Origin: Parietichytrium sp. I65-24A
Lineage: Eukaryota > Sar > Bigyra > Thraustochytrida > Thraustochytriidae
DNA: 64,000 nt
NCBI GenBank assembly: GCA_012862575.1
Contig: BLSF01000004.1
Location: 888,446 to 952,445, forward strand
Direction of reading: 5' to 3'
Shown here piece by piece: positions 30,501-39,928 of the stretch. The notes beneath the pieces are model-generated. The model saw nothing but the letters and a program-made list of their open reading frames with translations. It had not been told where the DNA came from and ran no database searches. Positions within the stretch are counted from its first letter, which is position 1. Every line of letters starts with the position of its first letter. A program made the position numbers and the translations under genes.

Positions 30501-33500
30501 GGAACACAATTTTTGTATTTTAGTGCAGAAGAAGTCAGTGCAGCGGATACATTCGCGTCCGGCGGAGGGATCTCTGCTGCTACGTCGGGAGTATTGGCCA
30601 CGTTCCAGGTGCACGCACGTGATCTGTACGGGAATGTTGTTCCAAACCCTTCGTCGACAACGACTTTTGCTACCAAGCTGGTGTACTCCGATGGGTATGA
30701 AGAGGATTTTGGATCCAACTGCGACTTCGTCGGGGACGGAAACTTTAATTGTACATACACGCCGCAAAGAGCGAGTTCGACCGCTCTGCAACAAGCAATC
30801 TTGAAGGTCACCCACGTTGAGTCTGACACTCAGATTTTTTCCGGTCTAGCCTTTGTAGTGTCGGTGTCAGATGGGACCTGCCATGCTTTGCAGTCCGCGG
30901 CGTTTGGTCCTGGAATTTATGAAGGGGTTGCTGGCGAGAAAACCGAATTTTTTCTCCAAGTCCGGGATTACGCCGGCAACAATCGCACCAAAGAATGCGA
31001 GGAGCCGTTTGAAATAGAACTTGACGAGACTGCGTCGCTCGTTGCGATCGACTACGTGGACGAAGGCGTTTATCGCGTTCAGTATAATTGCACAACGGCA
31101 GGTTTGCTGGAAATCGCTGCCTACATAAATGGTGAACCCATTCTAAACTCTCCACTTTCGCCTGTATTTGCCCCTGCTGCGGCAGACTTTAAGGAGTCAA
31201 TTGCGTATGGGCAAGGCTTGACTTTTGGCGTAACAGGAGAGATGCAGGAGATACTTGTGCAGGGCGTAGACAAATTTGGAAATAACATTACAAGCGATCA
31301 GACCGCGTACATGCGCTTGAAAGCAGAAGCCCATGGCAGCACACCATTGTTTGACTTCGTGTTAAGCTCAACTGGCGAAGGCCTTTACGACGCTTCGTTG
31401 GCCCCAACTTTGGCGGGGACATTGCACGTGGAGATTCTCTTGGCTGTTCCGGGCGGACTTGATGCGAACTATTACCGCACTGCCCACCTAGAAGAAGATG
31501 CAATTGAATTACAGACCGTTGAATCTGGGTTGAGATTTACTTGGAGCACTAGCGAACAGTTCTTGTCAGAGGCAATCGGGTGGAGCGCCCAGTTCGTGGG
31601 TCTATTGCAAATTCCTCTCAGCACACATGAAGAAGAAGATAGCAAAGTAAATGTGCGGATTCGATTACGAATCGCTGGCGGGGGTTGCCGTCTCTGGTTT
31701 GGAGACACTTTGATCCTTGACGTATGGCCGTATCACTCCGAGAGCAACTGGATAGAATTTACCCCTGGCGATGGAGATTACAGTCCCGGTGAAATGCTGC
31801 CATTTCGGCTGGACTTCTCAAGGTCCATGGTCGACAACCTTGCGACAATAGAATTCGAGTGGAGTATCACCCCCAAGACGACTGATATTAAATCGACGCA
31901 AAGTTTCAGAGCAATACCGGATTCTGCGTTTTATCGTTGGCGCACAATAGCCACAAGCGAAGCTGCAATTCTTCCGAGCGTCACTGCGCCATGGAGATCG
32001 CAAGTCATCGAGATCGTCGCAGACAAAGATTTTGAGTCCGGCTCCGAGACCGTGTTAACTGTGCAAATGCGGGACTTATTTGGGAACGCACAAACCCACT
32101 CATATGATCGAGTACTTGCAGTGGGCTGGAGCGTTGAGCAGCATCGATATCCTGGAGATATTGAGGCTCTAGCCGGTGTCATTGAAGTTGTTGCTGAAGT
32201 ACAAAGTGGAGTAGGGGTTTTAAGAATCACACCTACTCTGGCAGGGAAATTTCTCCTCTACATTGCAGTAAATTCGTCGGAGACGCATGAGGTGCTCGAC
32301 GAAGGGGATCTCCTCCAAGACCTTTACGAGAATGGGGTCGAGGGTAGCCCTTTTGTGATTCAGATTCGCCCTGGACCAGTCTCGAACAGCTCAAGTTACC
32401 TGTACGGAGAACATGTGACGGCCACCATTGCTGGAGTCCCAAGTCACTTTTATGTGCAGTGTCGTGACGCTGCTGAAAACAAGCGAGATGACGGTGGGGA
32501 TGTGATTTCTATTACTTGGACACGGGGGAGCGACGATTCTACCCCGATCCTTGTGGAGCAATCGCTCACTTACATCGGCGAAGGTCTATATCGCGTCGAC
32601 TACAAATCGCTGGAGGCAGGGGTCCTCTCAAGTCAAATAATCTTAGCTGGATATCAGTTCTTGACAGCAGAGATCGAAGTTTGGCCCAGCGAAGCATTTG
32701 GCCCGCAGTCTTCTGTGAGAGTGCAAACTGTCGATGACTCTGTGGCGACCATTCTTTTACAAGCCATAGATGAATATGGAAACGACCTTCGATACGGTGG
32801 CAATGATTTTTATCTAAAACTCCGCGTCCCCGACGTGTTTACTCGGCAGAACACTGGTGGGCTGGCCAGCTCACTGAGCCCTCCCGAACTTGATCGATAC
32901 GAATTTGCTGCGCCTTGGAGCGACGCAATACGAGACATGAAAGATTTTGGAAATGGCACGTACTCTGCAACCGTGGAGCTTCCCTATGGAGCGGCCAATG
33001 AGGCTTTCCTTTTGGAAGTATACCTTGGCAATAACTGGATGACACCAAATGCTAAAGTCTGTTCACCGCAATGGCAGAGCGTATGCGCAGAAGCGGCGAC
33101 CGGAGGAGACGGTGTCGGGATGGGATTGACTGGGGAGTTTTTCGCTCATGAGAACGGGCCGATGACTGATGTCCCGCCTTATAAAGTAAATTTGGTACAG
33201 CCCGCCGAGTTGAGTGCTGGGAACGGCGCAACTTCTGGTCGCTATGTGGAGGGGGAACTGCTTGCAGCTTCAGCTCGCTGGAGTGGTTATTTTAAAACTG
33301 AAAGAACCGGAAACTATTCGTTTTGGGCTGCTTGCGAGAATAGCGATTCGCAGCCAACTTTGAGGGTGGAGGGAAATGACGTAAACGCATCAGGGGGCTC
33401 CATTTTTCTTAGGGGAAATCGTCTTTACGGAATTGTGATCGAATCGGCAAGTAGTCAGACAAAGTTCCCTGATGATAGTCTACTGGAGTTAAAATGGCAA

Positions 33501-33827
33501 GTGTTCGAAGGAGCGAGCCCAGACTTCACAGAGGCTCTACCCGGAACAATCTCTGTGAGATCATTTTCTAAGGTTGCCCGGTCCTCGCACGACCTTACGT
33601 TGTTTATATCTCAGGGAACTGAGCTTTACGTGCAAGGGGAAGTCCTGACTGTGCAGCACTACGATCCGATCAGATTCACGATTGTTTTTGAGGAGTCTTA
33701 CACTGGACACACAAATGTGACTGCCAGTGCGCTTCGTCACCCCATGGTGTCTCTTATCCCAGTAGAGAATCTCTTTTTTGCAAAAAGTGAGATAGACGGC
33801 TCTCCAATTGTCTTGGAAGCCGAATGA
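27531..33827 (+). CDS. Giant secreted EGF/Calx-beta/filamin/PA14 multidomain protein
   Basis: 2098 residues in one uninterrupted frame. The N-terminus (MRRKRSFAAISVAVTTACCL and on) is a likely signal peptide. A Cys-rich part (about residues 135-290) holds EGF-like units (CSGAGTCDFSTGTCTC) and a furin/TNFR-like series. A Calx-beta-like domain follows (about 385-485, with the EGDEEFDLELYD signature). Three PA14-like domains lie at about 595-750, 1300-1455 and 1860-2000; the first has LYIDGNLVIDHW, the second LWFGDTLILDVW. Between and after them sit about eight filamin-type Ig repeats, each marked by an RDxxGN-like turn (IRDEFGN, LRDNFGN, ARDLYGN, VRDYAGN, VDKFGN, MRDLFGN, AIDEYGN). There is no transmembrane or GPI-like C-terminus, so a secreted or surface-bound structural or adhesive protein is likely. 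Many N-x-S/T sites agree with secretion. The exact role is unknown. Confidence 0.88.
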   Translation: MRRKRSFAAISVAVTTACCLPWIAHAYRLDAVAHVYSALPPHSGVRGEGGESETRNIDFEPNESGFVGNYGDGKTPQRTRLNEGGQKRSKGIHSVFSPGVKYDADNITLSFYPGMERTNQVLRFELEGVAPRQVCPRMVGPAADEAYYCIDDQHGFCDRRSGMCHCFDGYVGEDCGKCDAHHTMRGGLCVPKLLCPADCSGAGTCDFSTGTCTCMEHRIGDDCSTPICAAIDPNCESCTEDSASCLHCRRGYYTSSETGKCVHCSSHDPRCYDCSESKCLACADGLLNSVQRSGRRKVDASLPVEDLRRENFRPFDFGVQDPDYFSRAEGYYLAEEGSNLALQSVECTQLENASWACTQLEESHVICGHHGAIQFVSPSYSAPESGRYVVVGVERTGGGFGEAQVSYRLQHITTDSSDVSSIPKYTSRRTLTFLPGVVRLYFSLPIHDDNTLEGDEEFDLELYDAHLPSSGMSLQLGERKITRVRIVDDDFWVASETASFLDGNFLEMESGTEFHFNVYLKTSTGLNATNVEDLGHKVIAVPSYQQSQSNSLILAELSNGVSVCAYDSSTSSAECILSIRAAKAARYVHVAFARPGGLRASIFDGVYDLDERESIQTSSNLILSRMDSEIDFIWGVGEVVEGFKDMVSIRWEGALNFSGLGTQAVTFKILADDNARLYIDGNLVIDHWSSRPLGSGAMATLELKEGHMYSIVLDYREVIGTAHLKLLWNATGEDFVLVDPQYLMVIDPLAESPAEGFAYPATASPPHSFLSGECLSQAVAGSSCELFFHIRDEFGNCNPETPVEESMFQFELAEAGTELDLHNTVPSWISELAPLDASMCAYRATVVPQSAGVQNVTVLLDGAIVGRTDFMMPVSPGAPSGSLSEIEGDGQDVLLNHSVGVDYSVQMLLRDNFGNVVAGRSYEDDILVMLTQAEFPYRVVEAAVTAGETNGRYNFTFAIHHAGEYKQDFSIGCRSRNAGEIPAPCAAVGVGTQFLYFSAEEVSAADTFASGGGISAATSGVLATFQVHARDLYGNVVPNPSSTTTFATKLVYSDGYEEDFGSNCDFVGDGNFNCTYTPQRASSTALQQAILKVTHVESDTQIFSGLAFVVSVSDGTCHALQSAAFGPGIYEGVAGEKTEFFLQVRDYAGNNRTKECEEPFEIELDETASLVAIDYVDEGVYRVQYNCTTAGLLEIAAYINGEPILNSPLSPVFAPAAADFKESIAYGQGLTFGVTGEMQEILVQGVDKFGNNITSDQTAYMRLKAEAHGSTPLFDFVLSSTGEGLYDASLAPTLAGTLHVEILLAVPGGLDANYYRTAHLEEDAIELQTVESGLRFTWSTSEQFLSEAIGWSAQFVGLLQIPLSTHEEEDSKVNVRIRLRIAGGGCRLWFGDTLILDVWPYHSESNWIEFTPGDGDYSPGEMLPFRLDFSRSMVDNLATIEFEWSITPKTTDIKSTQSFRAIPDSAFYRWRTIATSEAAILPSVTAPWRSQVIEIVADKDFESGSETVLTVQMRDLFGNAQTHSYDRVLAVGWSVEQHRYPGDIEALAGVIEVVAEVQSGVGVLRITPTLAGKFLLYIAVNSSETHEVLDEGDLLQDLYENGVEGSPFVIQIRPGPVSNSSSYLYGEHVTATIAGVPSHFYVQCRDAAENKRDDGGDVISITWTRGSDDSTPILVEQSLTYIGEGLYRVDYKSLEAGVLSSQIILAGYQFLTAEIEVWPSEAFGPQSSVRVQTVDDSVATILLQAIDEYGNDLRYGGNDFYLKLRVPDVFTRQNTGGLASSLSPPELDRYEFAAPWSDAIRDMKDFGNGTYSATVELPYGAANEAFLLEVYLGNNWMTPNAKVCSPQWQSVCAEAATGGDGVGMGLTGEFFAHENGPMTDVPPYKVNLVQPAELSAGNGATSGRYVEGELLAASARWSGYFKTERTGNYSFWAACENSDSQPTLRVEGNDVNASGGSIFLRGNRLYGIVIESASSQTKFPDDSLLELKWQVFEGASPDFTEALPGTISVRSFSKVARSSHDLTLFISQGTELYVQGEVLTVQHYDPIRFTIVFEESYTGHTNVTASALRHPMVSLIPVENLFFAKSEIDGSPIVLEAE

Positions 33828-34780
33828 GAGAAGCTAAATTGAAAGAACTAAAATGTCCCTCGAGCCTGCTTCACTGGTCTTGGCCTAGTAGCCATCGTCT
33901 TACATGGTAACATCATGCCCGTGCCCTTTCAACTGGAAATGTTTTCTCCGTCGCTTCTAGAGCTACTGGAGACATGAGAGACTTGTGGAGCGAGGTTCCT
34001 GCCTAGGACTTTGTGGTAGAAGGAAACATTTGTTACGCTCTGTAGAATAGACAGCGAATATTCAAAGTATGATCAAGATGAGACAAGCTCATTTCTGATG
34101 TTTGCTTGTAGATGCAGACGTCTTTCTCTAAAAAGGTGCGTTGAAGAGCAGTATTTCGAAGTTCAAGGTTCGAGCAACTAGCTGGTGACGCCAGCGACAA
34201 ATTCGTGACGTGAACCTTGAGGAATTAAGGTTTTCCATGGGTTAATTGCTGTGGCGCCATAGTGATAGAGCTCTCTTTAGTTCTTTCTTTAAGTTGACAG
34301 AGAATTAGGCTTAGTCTGTCAATGATAACACTAGTAGGACCAAGGGGTAGCTTGGTGGCAGAGCTCATAGCTGCATAGCTGAGCTTTGCAGGCAGGAGTC
34401 ACGCTGCCCCCTCCGTTTCACTACGCTGCGACCATCTGTCCATCTGACACTTCTGACACCACCAGAACAGGTAGACCGAGATAGGAAGTGCCTATCAGCT
34501 GGGAGTAGGAGCAATTAGCCATAATTAGCCCTAGACCGCGAGCGGGCCGTGTGGACGGGCAGGGCATCGTGCGTAGGGCAGGCAGCCTTCTTTTGTTTTT
34601 GTCTCCCTCCAGCTCTTGCGACTTGGAGCTCCGAGCTGGTAGAATAGGAAGTAGGAAGGAGGCGAGCACCGCACCAGCGCAGCACAGGACAGGGCAGAGC
34701 AGACTGACCGGGTTTCACTGGGGATATCGAGGAGCAGGGTTGAGGAGGAGAGTGGTCCTGCTGTTCTCGTGCCTAGGAGG
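33828..34780. other. Intergenic region upstream of mitochondrial bL19
   Basis: About 950 bp, no supported gene. The last 100 bp are purine-rich (GGAGGAGAG) and likely 5' UTR of the ribosomal-protein gene. Confidence 0.4.
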
Positions 34781-35584
34781 ATGGCGGCAACAAGAGCCGT
34801 ATTCGGAGTGTCTCTCCGCGCGAGCACCGCTGCGACGTGCAGAATCGGGCAGAGCTGGAACGGAGCGCTACTTGCTCGTCAAGGCGCTGCAGTTCGTGGC
34901 CTGGATGTCGTACAATGCGCTGGACGGCGGTATCTGAGTACTCCGGCAGGAGCTGAATCCCCGTCTGTGAGCGAGCGAAAAGTAAAAACATCAGCGTATG
35001 TAGGCTTATTGCGAGAGAAGCCTGTTTTCCGAAAACCTACGGAGGCCAAACCATATACCTGGGAGAAGCTTAAGTCACCGCAAAAGAGGGCTGCAGAGCT
35101 TATGCGCGAGTTAAATGAAGAGAGCATGAAGACCGCAGAGTCGAACGTGAAAGTCCCTCCGTTTCGCACAGGCGATGCTCTGGAAGTGACCTACGCACAA
35201 AGTACAAAGACACCTGAGAGCGTTACCGTGCGTGGATTGGTGATCGCTCGTTCGAACAAGTGGTTCGGCTCAAACTTCAAACTACTGTGTAATGTCGACG
35301 GTACCTCTGTAGAATTCACCTTCCCACTCTATTCTCCGCTGCTCAGACAAGTCCGCGTGATTCAAGAGGGCTTTCTGCATCGCGGGAAGAAAAGAGTTCG
35401 CCGTGCAAAGCTTTACTACGTCCGCGAGCGCCCTATTGCTTTGTACACAGTTAGGGAAGGCTTCACATTTGAAATGGACCGTCGTAGGCGTATGCAAGAG
35501 GAGCGTAAAATGGAGGGCGCTGGCGAGGATGCTATATCCGATGAAAACGATACTGAGAATGATGCCACAAAAGAGCAAAAGTAG
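34781..35584 (+). CDS. Mitochondrial ribosomal protein bL19m
   Basis: 267 residues, no intron. A large-subunit protein that, in bacteria, sits at the interface with the small subunit. The start ATG at 34781 is in AGGATGGCGG. Residues 1-50 are rich in Ala, Arg, Ser and Thr and nearly free of acids, ending in RRYLSTPAG, a good mitochondrial presequence. The bL19 fold follows: VPPFRTGDALEVTYAQ, VTVRGLVIARSNKWFGSNF (the family has IAR.N.G...FT.R), then FTFPLYSPLLRQVRVIQ and RRAKLYYVRERP near residue 210. The C-terminal acidic tail (ENDTENDATKEQK) is an extension beyond the bacterial length of about 115 residues. The gene is free-standing; its product works with nuclear and mitochondrial ribosomal components. 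Confidence 0.93.
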   Translation: MAATRAVFGVSLRASTAATCRIGQSWNGALLARQGAAVRGLDVVQCAGRRYLSTPAGAESPSVSERKVKTSAYVGLLREKPVFRKPTEAKPYTWEKLKSPQKRAAELMRELNEESMKTAESNVKVPPFRTGDALEVTYAQSTKTPESVTVRGLVIARSNKWFGSNFKLLCNVDGTSVEFTFPLYSPLLRQVRVIQEGFLHRGKKRVRRAKLYYVRERPIALYTVREGFTFEMDRRRRMQEERKMEGAGEDAISDENDTENDATKEQK

Positions 35585-35871
35585 ATTCGCGGGCATTTGA
35601 GTCACCCTGTTGAGACGGCATCAATTTCTTACATTTTTTTATTTTTTGTGGAATGCATTGAAAATGAAATCATTTTCGACCTTTTCCTGAACTTCCTTCA
35701 TTAGGCCTGGGTTCTCGAGCCAAATGTGATGATGGTTGACGTCGCGATGAAATAACGTAAAAGCACCTCGAGTCTACTACGACCCTGACTTGAAATATTT
35801 ACTGTTATGTAACTTTTTAAGAACAGACGATTAGATTCAAGGCAGCCATATCATGGCAGCGATGAGGCGTG

Positions 35872-36626
35872 GTCTTGAGACAGAGAAATTTTGTATTTAA
35901 GAAGCATCAGCTCAGCACAATCGTTGCTGACACGTACTATGAAGGCGCACGCACCCTCCCTCTACCAGTACTGAGGGCAAGCTCAAAAGGCGCATTTTCG
36001 AACTTTTTTCAAAATCAGAGAACGGCACCTGGCCAGCGGGGACTGAACTTGGTGAGCATTCGCAGCGTCAATTGACATACTTTAATCTTAGCGCTCCTTC
36101 TGGACTCGACTCCATGCAGGTGGCGAGCCCGTTAACGCGAATTAATCAGTGGGAGATAAATTGGAACGGAAAGCTTGACCCGCAGACAGGTTGGCTGAAT
36201 TTTGGCGCAGCTGCCACGCTGCCAGATGTACGTCCTAATGCAAACACAGAAATCCCCATCGATTTAAGTTCAGGAAAAGACAGCTTCAGCGTGCAAGGCG
36301 GACTTGTAAATGGTGAAGCTGTCGACTTTCCTCCTTTCGAAACCATTTTCGACACAGGTACCCCTCACCTCAAACTTCCGCCAGCCGTTTTTGAAGCCGT
36401 TTTTGAAGCCGCTGAAAACGCGCTGAGCAACTCGGAGGTGGATCTCACCCTGGTGCTCAACACCACCGACGCAGAAACTCTTCAAATGCCAATGTTAAAT
36501 TTCCCCAGACATCTTCGCTACGAATGTCAAAGACTCGAAGTCAAGTCCCACCACGGGCTCAGTTATTGGCTTCCCATTATGTGCTTCGTGGAGTATGTCA
36601 AAATGAGTCAAAATGAGCCTTCTTGA
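35872..36626 (+). pseudogene. 5'-truncated aspartic protease (pepsin-like) relic, C-terminal lobe
   Basis: The second lobe of an A1-family aspartic protease. The catalytic DTG with its psi-loop is visible as ETIFDTGTPHLKLPPAVFEA (about 36340-36405), preceded by GWLNFGAAATLP and SFSVQGGLVNG strands in the expected order. A 68-bp intron from GTGAGC (36052) to ATGCAG (36119) would join the open frame from about 35872 (ending QRGLNL) to VASPLTRINQWEI in phase. The first lobe with its own DTG is missing: the mitochondrial bL19 gene ends only about 290 bp upstream, and the frame is closed by a stop at 35863. Without both aspartates the protein cannot be an active monomeric protease, so a truncated pseudogene or fragment is likely. 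A small expressed protein cannot be excluded. Confidence 0.5.
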
Positions 36627-37859
36627 GCCTTCCTTCAATGCAGATGGTTGGTTTTTCGGAAGCCCTTCTCATACATTTTGAGTGCAACCTCAATGGCAAA
36701 AAGGGATAGCGAGAACAATATCCAGCCGCTCCCTCGTCCAATCTTGTCGATTGCTATCGTCAACAATAGGGAATCAATGGCCTTGCGTGGCCAGTCGCTG
36801 CTTTCATGATTCACTTTCCAGTTGATAATTTGGTGGGTAGTTTTATTTAAAGCACACGCGTCATGGATAATGCATGCGTGAATTCTTGTTTCTCACCGGC
36901 TCAAATCACTGAAGAGTAGTAAGTAGATTGAATATTATGACCAGAACCGAGAGCAAGTTTCGAGGATGTGCGGACGGACTCACACTCTTGGAAGGGGAAG
37001 ACAGCGGAACACTTGATTCATTCAAGATCTCAGAAGAAGGGAGGCGCGAGTCTGCAGGCGACAAAACCTGAGATCACATCTGCTAGCAAGTCGAAAACCG
37101 TACGGCGAAGACACGTCCATGAATTCTACTACTTTGCATGTTTCATTCAAAGAATGAAGAGGAGAATAGGATGAAGCTGCCATAACACGTATGGCGCTCT
37201 CGAGTAAGCGTGACGTTGGCAGGTGCAACTCGGAGATGAATGAAATGAACTGCAAACGCATCTCGCAAGCCTGCGGACGCAACTCGCAAGCACGAAGAAG
37301 ACCGCCTTTCGAAGGCGGGCGCACTTTGGCTTGTTTGGAAATGAAAAATTGGGATAAAAAACCCGAGTCCACGGAAACGAAACGCTTGATGCAATCCGAG
37401 CATGCCCAAGCACGACTTGAGATGAGCTAAGTTAAAGCAAACAAATAGCGAGCAGTGGTACCCACCGCACGAATGTGAGCTAAGATAAGCTGTAACGGCT
37501 CAGTGCTACTATCTCTACAGTCGCCAATAATTCCCAAAATTTCAAGTCGCCAATAATTGTTCAGACATGCTCAGACCTCCAGCAATTCCAGCAATAGTTT
37601 TTTTGATTTGGTACGTGCGGCAGCTTCCTCGGGAGTGTATGATTAGTTTTCGAAAATCTCAATTCGCGCAAGCCAGTGGAAAAAAAAAAAAAAAAGCTTC
37701 GTAGTTCTACGAGCGGAGTCGGGCACTCTCCGATTTCCATGCTCCCGGTAAGTATACAATCGACTTCTCAACTTCTGCCACAGCTGAGTGGAGACCGCCA
37801 TTGTTGGTGACTGGGCTTGATTGACTGACCCTTGTGACTCTCGTGACGCAGCTCAGGCA

Positions 37860-37912
37860 CAAGTGAAGCCACGAAGTGAGTGCGTAAACAAATCCTATCG
37901 GAAGGTGGGGTG
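37860..37912. mobile_element. 53-bp insertion, copy 1, with 9-bp flanking direct repeats
   Basis: Begins CAAGTGAAGCCACGAAG and ends CGGAAGGTGGGGTG. It is bracketed by GCTCAGGCA at 37851-37859 and 37913-37921, the pattern of a target-site duplication. Copy 2 starts 199 bp downstream and differs at 3 of 53 positions. There are no obvious terminal inverted repeats and no coding capacity. The orientation shown is arbitrary. Confidence 0.7.
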
Positions 37913-38058
37913 GCTCAGGCAAACGACAGTGAGCTGTTTTTGACTTGACTTGGACTCTATTGGTACTCCGAGTACTACTACCGGTAAGCGCACATCCAAA
38001 CGGAATACAGCTTGGCGAAATCTAGTTCTGATACCTTTAGCTCTCAACGACATTGAGC

Positions 38059-38111
38059 TAAGTGAAGCCACGAAGTGAGAGCGTAAACAAACCCTATCGG
38101 AAGGTGGGGTG
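38059..38111. mobile_element. 53-bp insertion, copy 2, with 9-bp flanking direct repeats
   Basis: Same sequence and orientation as copy 1 except for three substitutions, but bracketed by a different direct repeat, ACATTGAGC, at 38050-38058 and 38112-38120. Different flanks with the same exact element boundaries argue for two independent insertions rather than a tandem duplication. Confidence 0.7.
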
Positions 38112-39894
38112 ACATTGAGCAGCTGTGACTCCTGCCTGGGGTGGCGTTTTAAGCAAAACATTGCAATGTCTGTACGTACGCACACTTGCTGCCGACTGAT
38201 GCTGCCCATAGTTTTCCTAACCAGTCGACCGAAATATGAGAGACACATCACCTGACATCGGAGTGCGCAGATTATCATGAGTTATCATCAAGGCTAGGCT
38301 TTTGCGCGTTACTTACTCAGCGTCGATCCGAGTCCGAGTCCGAGGGAGGGAGGATGAGGGCTGAGCTTGCGAAGCAACCTGGTACTGAGCGTGAGTATCT
38401 TATCTTATCACAGGAATTGAATGATTTGACTGTGAATTCCCTTTTTTAAAGCAGAGAGGTGTGCACAGGTCCCAGTAACTGCACAGCAGCGTTGGCCCAG
38501 CTTCTGGAACAGTACTACTGAGCACCCGGAAACTACTGGTACTGACTGTGAGTACTCACGTGACACTGGCATCCTCGTCATCGGTCTGGGAAGGTTGTCA
38601 GAAAAGTCGCGCTAATGTGTGTTCATGAAATGTGTGAAAAGAAGTCGATTGAACAGCTTCTTCATGCTGACGAGACTGACGAGTTTTGAAAGATGAACGA
38701 GCCCACCTCTTGCAGCAAAGTTGGAAACCTCTGGCATTGCAAACTGGCGACACTGGCAGATATCATTGTTCCACAAGACCAAATGGACCACATGTTGTTC
38801 CGTTAATCTACCACGCTACATTTACAGTTGCGCAAACAACATTTCATCAGTTTAGTTCACTGTCTGGTTCATTTTGCTCGTAGAAGAGAAGTTCGTGCTG
38901 AACCTATGAACTTTGTTGCTGAACGGGGGACATTGTGGCGCGAATCAATTATTATTTATTCATTTCTTCCTCGGGTTCATGGAAGCAATACCTGTTGAAA
39001 GCGCTGCACTCAGTACCAGGTAATCACAGTCAGTCCAAGGCACTTGAGGTTCCTTAAAAACAGGCACTGATTCCGTTTTTCGATGCAAAAAGTGCGAGCG
39101 TTGCGCGGCGACACGACCAAGCACTCTTCCCTTTTTTTTTAAAATGTTCAAAGTCGACTGTTGGCGAACGATGGCCTTAATAAACTGAGCGCGCTAAAAG
39201 CTAGTGAGCAAACCCACCAGTGTACTGCCTGGCGACTCTGCCGACTCGGAGATTGGAAGGCTCGAAAAAGGAAGCGGGATCTCCAAGTACCCTACTCTAG
39301 CCACGGAGAGCGCGACTCTGTTTGTTCAAGTATGTTCAGATTTCAGATGTGAGATTTTATTGTGAATAAGCTGAACCGCGAAATTGCATTTGTTGTCTTG
39401 AAAGAAAACTATTGTGTGTAGTCCAAAACGTAGTTTCGCTGTCAAAACCGATAAAACTGCGAAGGGGTGTGCATCGAGCACCAAGGTGCTTTGGCAACCA
39501 GGGTTTCGACCCTACATGTAGCGGCCCTCGCCGCTGGATAAGAGGTGTGAAAATGTATCCTACCCTTGATAGTTGTTCACTCTTTTGCAGATCTGGGCTT
39601 TCACTTGCCTCCACTGTTTGGTACGTTTCGCAACCTCCGCGCCATGTGGACCGAGCTGAAGGTTTCCTCGCTTCTTTCCCTGAGCTGCGAAGATGTAAAT
39701 TTTGACGTGAATAAGATTGACAAAGGCAAAGGATGGCGAAGGGTAGGTACTGAGTGGCGTAGCCAAACGACATTGCTCGGAGACACGATGTGGCACTTTT
39801 GGCGCGATGAGCTTATAGTTTAGACGCCTCTTGGAAGTCGCTTAACCGAAAAATAAAACACTTTCCCCTTCACTTGCTCCATTGTCAATTCCTC

Positions 39895-39928
39895 CTTCCG
39901 TCCGTCCATCCGTCCGTCCGTCCGTCTT
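39895..39928. repeat. CCGT tetranucleotide repeat
   Basis: About seven CCGT units with one CCAT interruption. Confidence 0.85.

Noticed and set aside
34769-34780. Upstream GTG as start of the mitochondrial bL19 gene
   Set aside because: A non-ATG start is not needed; the ATG at 34781 is in good context and begins the presequence.
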